NCBI GenBank assembly: GCA_025667525.1
Contig: CM046876.1
Location: 21,973,224-22,037,223, forward strand
Origin: Glebionis coronaria
Taxonomy: Eukaryota > Streptophyta > Magnoliopsida > Asterales > Asteraceae
Reading direction: 5' to 3'
DNA: 64,000 bases
Part shown: positions 38,151-52,968 of the stretch, in pieces
Layout of the letters: each line of letters begins with the position of its first letter
Position numbering within the stretch: position 1 is the stretch's first letter
Program-made: the position numbers and the translations under genes
The notes under the pieces: generated by a model
Databases searched by the model: none
The model's input: only the letters and a program-made list of their open reading frames with translations
What the model was told of the DNA's origin: nothing

Positions 38151-41100
38151 TGTAACACCCCATTTTGATAATGGAAATGTCACATGCAATTATGGCGTGT
38201 CATCAAAGCATACAAGGAAAAATGTCTAAATATTACTTGACCATAAAAGGAAAATACCAGAATCAAACATCGATAGTCCAAGAGTAAAGCTCATCACACA
38301 CAAACATAGTATAGTAAAGGAAAGGACTAAACAATGTCCATAGCAAATGCATCAAAAGAAAGGAAATGCATAAAGTAAAGAAGGCTAGACAGCTTCCAGT
38401 CCATATGCACGTACTCTTAGTATCTACGAGTGTCCCTGAGTACCTGCCGTTTTGGGAACATGGAAAAGAAAAACGGCTGAGCAAATACGCTCAGTGCACG
38501 GATGTACAATAAAGCATGAATAGGATAAGCATATAACATATAACAGCGGAAGAAAACTAAGTCCCGAGTAACCTGGTTAAGTCTTGATAAAACTGGTTTT
38601 ATAGTTTGAAAAGTCTTATGTTTATCTTGTAAAAACTGTTTGTCATATTTTACCATTAGCCAATATAGGTCATGAAAATCCACCGTGCATGAATACTTGG
38701 AGGGGTGACCTCATCATGCAAATTATAGGGGCTGCATCTAATTTAATATACTGGTTTTGGGTAGGAGGGATCAGCTCCTTGTGTAGGATGCAAGGCACAC
38801 ACCACATTCACCATGAAATCCTGACTAAAAATGTAACATCCCACCTACTCAGACCACAATATTGTCCGCTTTGCCCGCAGGCTCACGGCTTTGCTTTGTG
38901 GCCCTCTTGTGAAGACTTCCCGGCAGGTCACCCAAGCCAGTACTACTCTTCCATGAGCACGCTTAACTGCCAGTTCCTAAGAACCCCACGTGCAGTAGAC
39001 CACAAAACGCGTTGTGTCATGAGAAGGCGACTGTTATCTTATGAACCATGGATCTCTCCTGGCCACAGCCGATGTGGGATTTGCCTGGGTGTCACAAAAA
39101 ACATGTAACTAGGATGCACCCATACACCCCACATGATAAATATAAATAAGTGGACAAAAGCTGAAGGGACGCCACGAGCAATCACTCCGCCGTGGTGAAG
39201 TCATAACATCAGTGCCTCTAATGTTATGGTTATGGTACCTCCATAACTAGGTGAAACTGGTCATGCATGTATATGGCTATAGGTATTCTTAATTAAACAT
39301 AAGCAATCAAACACGTAACTTATACTACGGGAAAACAGTTGGCTGCATACGGGGAATCCTAATAAGGAAAGAATGTCCATACTGAAAGGACGAGAATCCG
39401 TACCTTATGTCCAGTGAACGAAGAAGATGAACTGAAAGGAATCCTACTTCTGAATCACTAGTACTACATAAATACATACATGAATAAGTATCTGCTTACT
39501 AAATACGTAGTTGGTTTTATGTCATGTCTTAGCTTATTTATGTGTTCTTACCATGTTTTACTATTTTAAAGCCTTAAACCGTGTTTATCTTATATTATGT
39601 TTAATCTGATTATGTATTTCTGGTATTTCATGTGTTATTATACTTACTGTGTAATAATAAGTAACTTTCCAGAAATAGCAGGTTTCCTAAAATAGAAAGT
39701 TTCCAGAAATAGAAAGTTACCAAAAATAGAAAGTTTCCAAAAATAGAAAGTTTCCAAAAATAGAAAGTTTCCAAAAATAGAAAGTTTCCAAAAAATAGAA
39801 AGTTTCCAAAAATAGAATTACTGCTTAAAATAGATAAGTTTCTAAAAATAGAAAGTTTCCATAAATAGATTAGCTGCCTTAATTAAATAAGTTTCCATAA
39901 ATAGATTAGCTGCCTGAAATAAATAAGTTTCTAAAAATAGAAGGTTTCCATAAATAGATTAGCTGCCTTATTTAATTAAGTTTCTAAAAATAGAAAATTT
40001 CCATAATTAGAAATAAGCTGGTTAAATAAGCTAAGTATATAAGCCTAAGTGTTTTCATGATTATTTTCTAAGTCATATGATATAATGTATAGTTTAATAA
40101 TTATTTCATGTAATTAAATTAAACTATAGGTTAAAATATTTAATTAAAGTATAACATGTTTTTAATTAAATAAGGTTAAATACTTAGGTTAAAACATGTA
40201 TTATTATTTATTAATAATATAACCTAAGTCATGTTAATTAATTAATTATAATCATGGTTTTTAAATAATAAATTAATTATAAGTCTAAAATATAAAATAC
40301 TTAGGTTAATTAATTTCATGATTATTAATAATTAAAATAACCTAAGTCATGTTATTAAATTATTCATGTCATTTATTAATTTAATTTTTTTAACATTTTT
40401 TTTTAACATAAGATCATAAGCAAAATAAAACTAAACATACACCATGAACCGGATCTAGAATCACAACCATGAACCGGACATGAAATCGACACCGTACCCC
40501 GAACAAAATCGGGGTACCCCTTGTCTTGATGCTGCCGTGGGACCCACACCAACCAACCGGGACCATATGGTCTCGGTGGTGGTCAGTTGGCCAAACCGAA
40601 ACCCCCCTTGGGTTCAGTGTAGGCTGCGGCCAAAACAAACACCCCTCAAAACCATACTTTTGATTTTATTAAACCTCAATTCATGGTAGATCCATGATTT
40701 TAATTAGGTTTTTGTAAAAACATAACATGTTCTTGATTTATAAAAGATCAAATCAAAAGAAAAAGGTTTAAAAAGGATTTACCGAATTCGTGGATCAATA
40801 GGACGAAGAACAAACACGATCACCAACTAATATTCCAAGATCGAAGATCAACAACCACCTCCTTGTGGTGTTTTGAGGGTGGCGGCCAAAAAAAGAAGAG
40901 AGGATGAGGGTTTTAGGTTTTTGCAAAAAATCTTCTGTAAAGTAAAATGAGTAGTGTAAAAATCATTTAACCCTTTTAGTAAAAATTAAAAATGGGCTTG
41001 GCCCATTTGTCCCTTGTAGCCGCGGGTAGGGGGCCCCACTTGGGGTACCCGTACCTTTTTCCGTGTCTCGATGTTAAGTTATACGTTCGTGATTATTTGT

Positions 41101-41420
41101 GTTCGCGTTTTAAGTGTTCTCGTTACGTAATTATCGTGATCTAATATATTTAATTACGCTCGTAATAAATATATATATACGTAATTAATAATAGTTCGTG
41201 TTTTAATTACGTTCATGATTTCATGATCGCATGTTCGTGATTAATTATTGTCAAATAATTATTACGTGCTCGTGCGTAGTAAATACTTATCGTGTTCTAA
41301 CACGTACGTAATACGTAAAATCCTAACACGTAATCGTAATCATGTTATATTAGGAAAGTCTTAATCTAGTACGTACGATCTTAAGGGTCCTATTCATGGT
41401 AAAAGCATGCGGGTTTTACA
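38151..41420 (-). repeat. E4 5' LTR (3270 bp)
   Basis: Same as 29928-32892 plus a 265-bp solo Cassandra LTR and its 5-bp duplication. Right target duplication TAAAT at 41421-41425. Confidence 0.92.
38832..39096 (-). mobile_element. Solo Cassandra LTR in the E4 5' LTR
   Basis: 265 bp, TGTAACATCCC...GGTGTCACA in + strand view (Cassandra LTR reversed). It is flanked by AAAAA on both sides (38827-38831, 39097-39101). The sister LTR has the uninterrupted site CTAAAAACATG near 30602, a clear empty site. It carries the 5S rRNA-like segment seen in the other copies. Confidence 0.93.
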
Positions 41421-41425
41421 TAAAT

Positions 41426-43745
<2,320 letters not shown>

Positions 43746-43752
43746 TAGAGAA

Positions 43753-43764
43753 TGGTATCAGAGC
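43753..43764 (+). promoter_or_regulatory. H primer binding site, initiator-Met-tRNA type
   Basis: TGGTATCAGAGC, seven bases after the LTR end CA at 43745. Confidence 0.85.
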
Positions 43765-44541
<777 letters not shown>

Positions 44542-45396
44542 ATGACTCCGCCTACTGCATCCACGATTCTTCTACCCAGAGTAGCTCTTACTCCAGTTGT
44601 TTGTTCATCTCCACGATCGAAGTAGTGTGGATGGTTGTTAGCCTCGGATTCAGAGGATGACCCAGCCACCGAAGTTGTACTCCTAGAGGACCCTTTTTCT
44701 ATCTCAGCATCAGCCACACCGGCCCCAACCTCTATGGAGGAGGATCAGGTCCCTTCTAGCATACCATCATCCATGCCCCCGTCCTTCTCATCAGACTATT
44801 TCTCTGGACCTGCACCCGTCTCTACTTATGAGACCGGGGAAGGCTCCGGGGCAGGACATGTCGATTCCTTCCAGGCCCAGATCTCCGCATTGGCTGCATG
44901 CCATGAGCGAGAGATATCTGACCTCCGCAGCCAGTTGACAGTCAGTCAACAGAGCCACGCCGTCATCTATGAGCGTATAGACACTCTTTTCCGCACTATG
45001 AGGGGAGACTCCCAGACTGCTAAGGGCATCCAGGCTAGGACGGACGAGGCACTGAGGTGGTTATTGGACGAGAACTACCGCCTCCATCAGCGCATTCAGG
45101 TCATGGAGGGTCTGCAGCATCAGATCCATGTTGCCCTTGCCACTCAGGATCAATCATTATCCATCTTCTTTGATCTCGCCAATGTCTGGCATGATGGGGT
45201 TACTGGGGAGATGGCTTATCTCCGAGGGGTCGTCGATAGACTCCGGAACCCGTTACTGTCTGCACTCCGTACGCTCAAAGAGACCCGAACAACATTTCGG
45301 ACTTTGTGGAACACCATGAAGAATTCTACAGCCCTACCAGCTCCATCCGCACCGTCAGCCCCGACATCATCTAGTGGACCATCCAGGCAAGATTAA
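44542..45396 (+). pseudogene. ORF-X: extra ORF upstream of H gag, one early stop
   Basis: Not recognised. ATG at 44542 opens a frame that meets TAG at codon 28 (44623-44625) and then stays open to TAA at 45394, about 285 codons in all. The first third is rich in S, P, T and acidic residues (SDSEDDPATEV, SIPSSMPPSFSSDYFSGP). The middle is predicted helical and coiled-coil-like (AQISALAACHEREISDLRSQ, then RIDTLFRTMRGDS and the ENYRLHQRIQVMEGLQ region). The tail is A/P/S-rich. No zinc finger, protease or RT motif. Its base composition is more GC-rich than the flanks, which supports past coding. It lies between primer site and gag, as ORF1 does in Ogre-type elements, but similarity to those is not claimed. 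Confidence 0.6.
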
Positions 45397-45837
45397 CATA
45401 GAGGTACTAGACTTCTTGTACGTCCTGATAAGCTCACGGGTTGCATCCCGGCTATCATGACATAGGGCCTTTGTACTTTTATCTCTTGTTCAGCTTTTGT
45501 GATGTAATCCCGTACTTTATTTTTTTCTTTCTTTTGGGAAATGTAACTTTGGGATATGATGTTTTTAAAGACTGTGTGTATCATTACTTTGGATTAGGCT
45601 CGACCGGACTATGACTTAGATTGTGTTATGCTAAGATGACTGTTAAATTTCTCATGGAAATAACATGTAATCACTTTCTTTATTATATCTGCTGTGCAAT
45701 GTATTATATTATGAGATCTTAACAGGTTGTCCAAATTTGTTATGAAATCAGTGCATAAGTTTTTCTTCGTGCAAATAATATAAAAACTGTACTAATACTT
45801 GAACTAATAATATCATTTTGTATATGATTATAGAAAA
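45397..45837 (+). other. Spacer between ORF-X and H gag
   Basis: AT-rich, no ORF or recognised site. Confidence 0.6.
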
Positions 45838-47126
45838 ATGGTGATTACGAGGTCAAATCCCAATAATGCAACCACTTCCAATGCCGACAATGCTGAATCC
45901 CCAGAAGCCACACGAAATGTCACTGCCGCACAACTGCGGGAAATGATAAGTGAAGGCATCACAGCAGCTATGTCAGCCAAAGGAGCTAACCCAAATACAG
46001 ACAATGATCCAAACTCCGACGCTCGTAGAAACAACACCAACAGGGGTTGCTCTTACCCCGACTTCTTAAAATGTAAACCCTCATACTACCGAGGGAAAGA
46101 AGGAGTTGTTGAACTGATGCAGTGGTTTGAAAGGCTAGAGACAGTCTTCCGCATCAGTGGTTGTGCTGACGAGAACAAAGTTAAGTTTTCCACGTGCACC
46201 CTACTTGAGAGTGCCCTTACCTGGTGGAACTCTGTGGTCGCTATCCTTGGACATGCCGCTGCTTATACTCTCACTTGGGCCAACCTCAAGGAAAGATTGA
46301 CTGAGAAGTACTGTCCTAGAGGAGAAATGAAGAAGTTGGAAGTCGAGTTGTGGGATCTCAAGTGTAAAAACAATGATATCATTTGGTACAACCAAAGATT
46401 TCAAGAGTTAAGCTTCATGTGCACCAGAATGTTTTCTCTAAGGAGTGACAAGATTGAAAAGTATGTCAGCGGACTCCCTAACAACATTCATGACAGTGTG
46501 CTAGCTTCACGACCCACCACTGTTGAAGGTGCCATGGAATTTGTGACTGAGCTGATCAACAAGCAAGCCCGCAATCTGTCCGAGAGGCAAACAGACAATA
46601 AGAGGAAATCTGATGAAAACTCTCGTAGCCAGCACCAGCCGCCTTCCAAAAAGCACAATGTTGGCAAGCAGATGAAACTACCCCCGCAACCCGTACAAAG
46701 AACTATTCAGGGACAAAGCCCAAGTGTTCGAAGTGCAACTACCATCATGTTGCTGGAGTACAATGTCGAGGATGCTACCAGTGCGGCCAACAAGGCCATT
46801 TTGCTCGCGATTGTCCAACCAATGTTGCTACCCCAGGTCGACCCAACACCAATCCTGGATACAGCAACAGGGGCAAGTCCAACGCACGAGGGAGTGGAAG
46901 TGGGCAACAAGGAAACCGAAACCCTACTGGCGGGAGCAGTAGCGGGCCGAAGAAAGTTGTGGTATGTTACGAATGTGGAACCCCTGGGCACGTGAGACCT
47001 GATTGTCCCAAGAGGGCCAAACAGAAGAAGGACGACCAGGGAACTCCTTCGCAAGTGTACATGGCTGGCAATGCCCCAACAAACCCAAGCTCCAGCGTCG
47101 TACCTGGTACGTTCTTACTAAACCAG
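45838..47126 (+). pseudogene. H gag, frameshifted before the zinc knuckles
   Basis: Met at 45838 (MVITRSNPNN). Gag core: YPDFLKCKPSYYRGKEGVVE, LMQWFERLETVFRISGC, TLLESALTWWNSVV, LTEKYCPRGEMKKLE and FQELSFMCTRMF, then the KYVSGLPNNIHDSV region. The ORF ends at 46995 in nonsense text because of a 1-nt frameshift at about 46690-46715. In the other frame the knuckles follow: a Cys-rich KCSKCNYHHVAGVQC segment, CYQCGQQGHFARDC (about 46760) and CYECGTPGHVRPDC (about 46965). That frame ends at TGA (47127-47129). Two CCHC knuckles are usual for this type of chromovirus gag. Confidence 0.88.
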
Positions 47127-47523
47127 TGATATACATCTATCTTGTCTGATACATGTGTAGACCAAAGCACTACAATTGCTAAATTTAGTAAGGTAATGGA
47201 AATCCCTCCGACAGTTCTAGGCTCCTATTATACTATGGAATAGTCGATTGAAAAGTTATGATAGTTAAACACCATCATTCGAGGTTGATCCTTAAAACTT
47301 TTCAAATCGCCGTTTTACATCAATCGGATCCTAGAAAGCCCTGATAGCTTTGAGGCCATTATTAGCACAAATTGACTAACAAGTATCATGCGACTATCCT
47401 ATATAGCCAAACATGGGTTTGTGTACCTTGGTGAGATGAAACCTTGATTTTACTGGGGATCCATAACCCCGATATAGTTAACACTAGATTTAGTGTCATC
47501 TCTAGCACCAACGGGCCAGAGAC
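47127..47523 (+). pseudogene. H protease remnant
   Basis: Directly after the TGA, the same frame gives SILSDTCVDQSTIAKFSKVM, where active gypsy proteases have a DTGAD/DTGAS site; the Gly is now Cys. More stops follow (TAG near 47240). The sequence is cut at 47523 by composite C. No RT follows C. Confidence 0.7.
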
Positions 47524-47528
47524 TACTT
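47524..47528. repeat. Left target duplication of composite C (TACTT)
   Basis: TACTT immediately before the outer end TGTAACATCCC. The identical 5 bases follow the other outer end at 61428-61432. Confidence 0.75.
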
Positions 47529-47794
47529 TGTAACATCCCGCCTACTCAGACCACAATATTGTTCGCTTTGCCCGCAAGCTCACGGCTTTGCTTTGTGGCC
47601 CTCTTGTGAAGACTTCCCGGCAGGTCACCCAAGCCAGTACTACTCTCCCATGAGCACGCTTAACTGCCAGTTCCTAAGAACCCCACGTGCAGTAGACCAC
47701 AAAACGCGTTGTGTCATGAGAAGGTGAATGTTATCTTATGAACCATGGATCTCTCCTGGCCACAGCCGATGTGGGATTTGCCTAGGGTGTCACA
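47529..47794 (-). repeat. Cassandra LTR, left outer end
   Basis: 266 bp; on the - strand TGTGACACCCTAGG...GGGATGTTACA. It contains the 5S rRNA-like block. About 98 percent like 61162-61427 by eye. Confidence 0.9.
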
Positions 47795-47875
47795 ATCACC
47801 CCCCCTTCGGGACTCATCGTCCTCGATGAGGTTTGCCCCACCATCCCGAACGGCTCAGGAGTGTCTCTGATACCA
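47795..47875 (-). repeat. Cassandra interior with primer site, left arm
   Basis: On the - strand it runs from TGGTATCAGAGA (47864-47875) through CCGTTCGGGATGGTGGGGC to the polypurine tract CGAAGGGGGGGTGAT next to the Cassandra LTR. The sequence on its upstream side is the chromovirus LTR end plus ATTA, where a second Cassandra LTR would be expected. Confidence 0.88.
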
Positions 47876-47879
47876 TAAT

Positions 47880-50768
47880 TGTAACACCCCACTTGGATAA
47901 GTGGACCGTTACGTGTATTTATGGTGTGTCATCAAAGCATAAGGTAAATGTCCTAAAACATTAACTGACCATAACGGAAATACCGGAATCAAACATCGGT
48001 AATCCAACCTAAGCTCAAAACATGAAAAAAAATACTGAAGGAAAAGACTAAACAATGTCCAAATAAGCAGAATAATGTAAGAAGTGCATAAAGTAAGAAG
48101 TCCGGATAGCTTCCATTCAATGCACATGCTCTCAGAATCCTAAGAGCGTCCTGGTGTACCTGCCGTTAGAACATGAAAGAACTACGGCTGAGCATAACGC
48201 TCAGTGAACGGATATAAAGCATGATAAGGAACTACTGAAATGAAACGGATGATAAAATACTGGAGCTGTAAGATTGATAAGTAAAGTTGCAGCAGAAATC
48301 TGTGTATAATCTATAAGGTCTGATTTATAAATAATAAAGCTGAACTGTTATCTGTTAAATCTGAAAACATACATTTACTGTATTTTATTTGCCAGAGCTT
48401 ATATTGGTCATGTACTGTAACAACGGTGCATGAATAATTGGAGGGGTGACCTCGTCATGCTGTAGAGGGGTGACCTCTAAATACTGTGCTGGGTGGAGGG
48501 ATCAGCTCCAATGTGAAGGATGTAGAGCACACACCACATTCACCCTGATAACTTGTAAACTGATAAGCCTAGGATGCATCCATACGCCCCACTAATAATA
48601 CTGATAAAATGGCCAAGCTGAGCTGAGTGGGACGATGCAGGATATCACTCTCCTGCATGTGAGTCACGACACCAGTGCCTCTAGTGCCGTGGTTACGGTA
48701 TCTCCGTAACTAGTACATAAACTGGTCGTACTTGTATATAATGCTCAGACAATTTATTTAGTTATTAACATGATTACTGATAAACTTAAACATATACTGG
48801 GGAAAACATTTGGCTGAAGACGGGGAATCCTAATCATGCATAGAAAGGAAGTCCTTACTGAAAGGACGGAAATCCGTACCTCGTGTCCAGTAACCGACCG
48901 AGATCAACTGACAGAAAGTCTACTCTGACTTCACGAGTGCTACATAATAAAGGACGTGAATAAGTCGTGTGTTCATGTTTAACTGACTGATATATAGTTT
49001 ACTTGTTCTTAACTTATTTTACATGTTATTGACTTGTTTTACTGTTTCATGTGTTACTATACTTGATGTCTCATAATTAGTAACTTTTTAAAAATAGCAA
49101 GTTTCCATATATAGTAACTCTAAAATAGTAGGTTTCCATAAATAGTAACTTTCTCGATTCTAATGAGCCCGTAATTTAATTTAAGTCAAAATCAATAAGC
49201 CGTTTCTTAATAAGCCGATTATTTAATAAGCTGATTTAATTATACCTAAACTTAATAAGCAATTTTAATAAATCATGAATTAATAAGCCAAATTAATTAA
49301 GCTTAAACTTTAATAATAAGTCAAAATTTATATTTAAAACACATTAGCTAACTGTTAGGTTTTATATAGCTAAATGATTATTATAATTATGTCATGTAGT
49401 TAGTTAGAAAATTCCTCCATGTTTATTTCTATAAAGATACTTTAAGGCATATGTCTTGCATTCAAAATATGTATTACATAATCTCTTATAATAACTTTTG
49501 ATCAGGAACCAAAACGTCTTGCACTCAAAATATTTATGAACTTAAACATGCATGAAAAGGATTAGTCACGTTACTGGCTTATGCTTATATGTGCATTTCG
49601 GTTACGATAGAAAATACTTATAAGATTAGTAAAGTTGATTAGTTATTTACTCATCGAAACTAGTGAGGTCATATAAATGATTTGTACGAGATCAATGATT
49701 TAACATAATGGGGTTAAGCAGTTTACCTCTTGGTCGAAAAAGAATAAATAGTTCGAGACCGAAGATGAATATGAGTAGTAGCATCGAATCGAACACGAAC
49801 GATGTCGAGTTATAGCACACACGTATAAGAAGATTATAAGAACCTCAAAACTCCTTTGCCACCGACTATAGGCCACCAGCGAACGAATCGAAACGTTAGT
49901 ACCCGCATGATCTTTCACCATTACTAGAGCAAGACGACCACGAATAATCTCGAACATGATGTGAAATAAAATTAGATTATAACCCCAAGGAGCAACAAAA
50001 GAAGCCTTAACTCCGACATAATCATGAAAGAGAGATCCGTTCGAACGTGCACAAGTTTTGAGAAGCTTAAGCAAGGCTTGATGTGGACTCGAGGTTTGCC
50101 AATCCCTCTCCCTCGTTTAGAACTTTTGATGAGATTTAGAGTGATAATGTTGAGTAACTGATTTGGTCAAGATTTTGAACAAAACGTGTTTTGTTTTTAA
50201 TGATGATTTTCTTGCCTTTTTGCATTCATGTACTTAGAAATTTGAAATTTATCCTTTTGACGGTAGAAAACAAAGATATAAATAACAACAAAACTTTCGG
50301 TTTAGATCAACTTGTTTGACTCTTTTAGGATCATTTTTCTTCTTTTTAAATGTTGCCGCAGCCCAAAACATATGCATACATAATTTTCCGTTTCGCTTCG
50401 TTTAAAAATATTTAACTTCCGTGTTCGTTTTTAAAACCCGTCAGGTATTTATTTATTTTACTGAGAATAAGTATGTACGTAATGTTGAATAATTATTTTT
50501 TAAATAACTAATTACGTTGTGATCTTAATTAAAACTGAGACTATGTGAATTGTATATTTGTGAATTTTTAAACATTGCTTCGTGTTCGTATATTAATCCT
50601 CGTGAATATATTCTGACGTGACTTATTTATTTCTTGAATGAATAATGTTTTCGTAATACTTGATTTAACATTGTTATTTAATATCTGAATAAATAATTAT
50701 GTAACGTTTAAATTAAATCTGTGATTGTCCGTAATTAATGTTCGAGGACTTTTAAAGCGGGTTTTACA
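47880..50768 (-). repeat. Chromovirus LTR, left arm of C (2889 bp)
   Basis: + strand view TGTAACACCCC...GGGTTTTACA. It is homologous, inverted, to 57977-60433 and more distantly to the E4 LTRs. The ATTA spacer before the primer site is the same as in E4. Confidence 0.88.
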
Positions 50769-50880
50769 ATTCTTCCTCTCTAAAAAAAATAATTCGTCCT
50801 CGAATTAAGGATGCGATAATGCTGTGGTTTTACAATTCTTCCCCTCTAAAAAAAAGAAATTCGTCCTCGAATTAAAGGTA
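50769..50880 (-). promoter_or_regulatory. Duplicated polypurine tract, left arm
   Basis: Two copies of the LTR start plus purine tract (- strand AGAGRGGAAGAATTGTAAAAC) lie about 62 bases apart, with AATTCGAGGACGAATT upstream of each. The right arm has the same duplication (57890-57990). Confidence 0.75.
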
Positions 50881-52514
50881 ATAAGCTGATGAAGCTATAA
50901 GAACTGAAAGAACACGTAAACTGAAATGACAATTAAGCTAAAGGATAATTCGTCTTCTAATTAAGACACAATGCCGCTGATAGGTATAAACATGACATGA
51001 CTGAAGTGATCATGTACGTAACATGACTGAAAGAACTTAACTGGATTTATTGAAGGAAAGGATGAGAGATCCGGATGGACTCCTCCGTTTCAGGTGGCTT
51101 CTCGCTCGAAACGACTCCTTCAAAGGTCTAAACACAATGAAAAATCGTTGTCCTGATGACCCTGACCTGATGAATACTGAATGGTTTTTGGTTCCATAAT
51201 TTAGATGGATTTTTCCGAATCTGATAGAATGAACAAGCTATAGCATATGGATACATGAAACGGTACGTATAAATATCCTGAAAGATAACATTTATATATC
51301 TGAGCAAGCTGCTGAAAATATATAGGGACGAACTACGTGAACAATTGCGAACGTGCTACGTGAGCAATTGTGAACGTGGTTCGCGATCATATGATGAACG
51401 CTTTGCATGGAATATATCATGAACGTGATACGTGAAACATACTATGAACGTGATACGTGAACATATCATGAACGTATGCCGACTGAGGGAGGAATGCAAA
51501 ACGATACGACTTGAGACGTGAAAAAGTCTGTCTTGGTATGGAAAAGTTGTGCTAAACTTGAGTCTGGTTTCTTAAGCTTTACGTAACCGAATTCGGTAAC
51601 AAGTTGTGAAACGTGTATCGCGAGATAGAACATGAACCTGAACGTGAACAATGTCACGAATGCGGGTACGAAGTTACGTCATGAGGTAGTACAACCATGG
51701 ACTGAAACAACATCATAATGTGAACGTGAGATATAAACGTGAACATGAATGTGAGCGTGATTCGCGAACGTGAATTTCTATCTGACCTGATTGTTGATGG
51801 AATACCTTGAAGTTGTACGATCTATTGCTGAATTTCCTGTAGATCTGCTACCGCGAAATCCTTTCAGATGAAAGAAAGCGTGTAGGCTGGTTTAAATGGT
51901 CGACAATGACTTAGATAGTATCATAATTCTGAGTTATGTGGTAAATTGAAAACAATCTTCATGAAATCTTGTCTCATTCATGTTCTGAATTCCTTGTGGT
52001 TGTAATAACTCACTAGCATGATGGCGTTCTATCTTGAACCTGCTGGTAAGTCAGACATCAAGATATGAACATAGCTGCATCAATGTGTTATACTGCTCCT
52101 ATCAAAATTCTGCCTAGTTTTATAGTACGTTCCGATGAAATCTGGGTGAATAGTCATGAAAGAATTTGAGTCACGGTAGTTTAGATTTTCTCCTAGGGTA
52201 GGACCTTGTGGAACACATAATTCTGCTTAGTCATGGAAAGCTAATCGTGAGAACTGTCAGCCATTTCTGCGGTAGTAGTCAATTGAATTCTAGAAATTTC
52301 GTACTTCAGTCATAGACGTCGGTCTTGACCATCTGGTGATGGCCTCCACCTTCGTAGTACTTCTGAAATGTCTTTCTGCTAAAATAGGGTTGCTTAGAAA
52401 TGCCACCCTGTTCAAGTGGAACTCACATCTGGAAAGCTGCGTATATGATTTTCTCTTATCGAAGAATATACGAAATCGTAAAAATATATAATCTTCTTGT
52501 TCCCTTATAGAACT
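50881..52514 (-). pseudogene. Ruined chromovirus pol 3' half, left arm
   Basis: - strand. 51061-51150 resembles the chromodomain end of E4 (32985-33060), and 52260-52514 resembles E4 RT (34985-35210, the LGH/AFLGHIV region up to FSKSKEEH). The middle has no ORF and holds degenerate repeats built on 'gaacgtgatacgtgaa' (about 51330-51780). It is far more decayed than the right arm. Confidence 0.75.
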
Positions 52515-52968
52515 TAGAGCGCAAGGTTCGACCTGTAGGCTCTAAAACTTGACCTGTGACTAGTGGGTAGTCACCAAGAAATTCTTGTATTTTGGCGTCG
52601 TTATCTTCCATGCTACTCATGAATTTTATCAGTCGGATTTTTTTAAAATTTTGATTAAGTAAACGGTTGGTATAGGACTGGCCATACTTAATCGCATGTG
52701 ATTTTCAAGAACATTTCGTTTTGGTGAACTGACCATAGGCGTTCACCCTTGCCGCTTAAATTTTGTAAGGATGAACTGACCATAGGCGTCCATCCTTACT
52801 CATGTCAGATTTATGTTTCAGAAATTTTCATTTTGTGAACTGACCTTAGGCGTTCACTAGTATTCATGTCATGTTTTGTTAACTATACCTTCATGAATTA
52901 CACTAAGCATACTCAGATTTATTACTTCAGGTTCTTACGTTTTGTCGATTTATCCTCTTTTATTTCAG
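52515..52968 (+). promoter_or_regulatory. E5 leader with three matching stem-loops
   Basis: Begins inside a degenerate primer site (AGAGCGCAAGG) and follows E4's leader for about 90 bases. Stem-loops: 52723-52747 (GGTGAAC/GTTCACC), 52765-52799 (12-bp arms GTAAGGATGAAC/GTCCATCCTTAC, one mismatch) and 52835-52857 (GTGAAC/GTTCAC). All have an 11-nt loop TGACCATAGGC or TGACCTTAGGC. The 5' LTR and most of the primer site are absent. CTTTTATTTCAG ends at 52968, directly before the gag ATG. Confidence 0.7.

Larger units (their letters stand above)
29928..41420 (-). mobile_element. E4: chromovirus with intron-like gag gaps, coding-dead
   Basis: Direct LTRs (29928-32892, 38151-41420) with TGTAACACC...TTTTACA termini (+ strand view) are flanked by TAAAT (29923-29927, 41421-41425). 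In - strand order: initiator-Met-tRNA primer site, leader with stem-loops, gag, zinc knuckle, protease, RT, RNase H, integrase, chromodomain, polypurine tract. Damage: stops at 37211 (gag), 36131 (protease end), 34024 and 33278 (integrase), a frameshift near 34815 and a deletion after 34024. It belongs to the same broad family as E5, but their LTRs are clearly diverged. Confidence 0.93.

Noticed and set aside
44635..45396. ORF-X starting at 44635
   Set aside because: The codon there is TTG; the first ATG in this frame is 44542, separated by a TAG at 44623.
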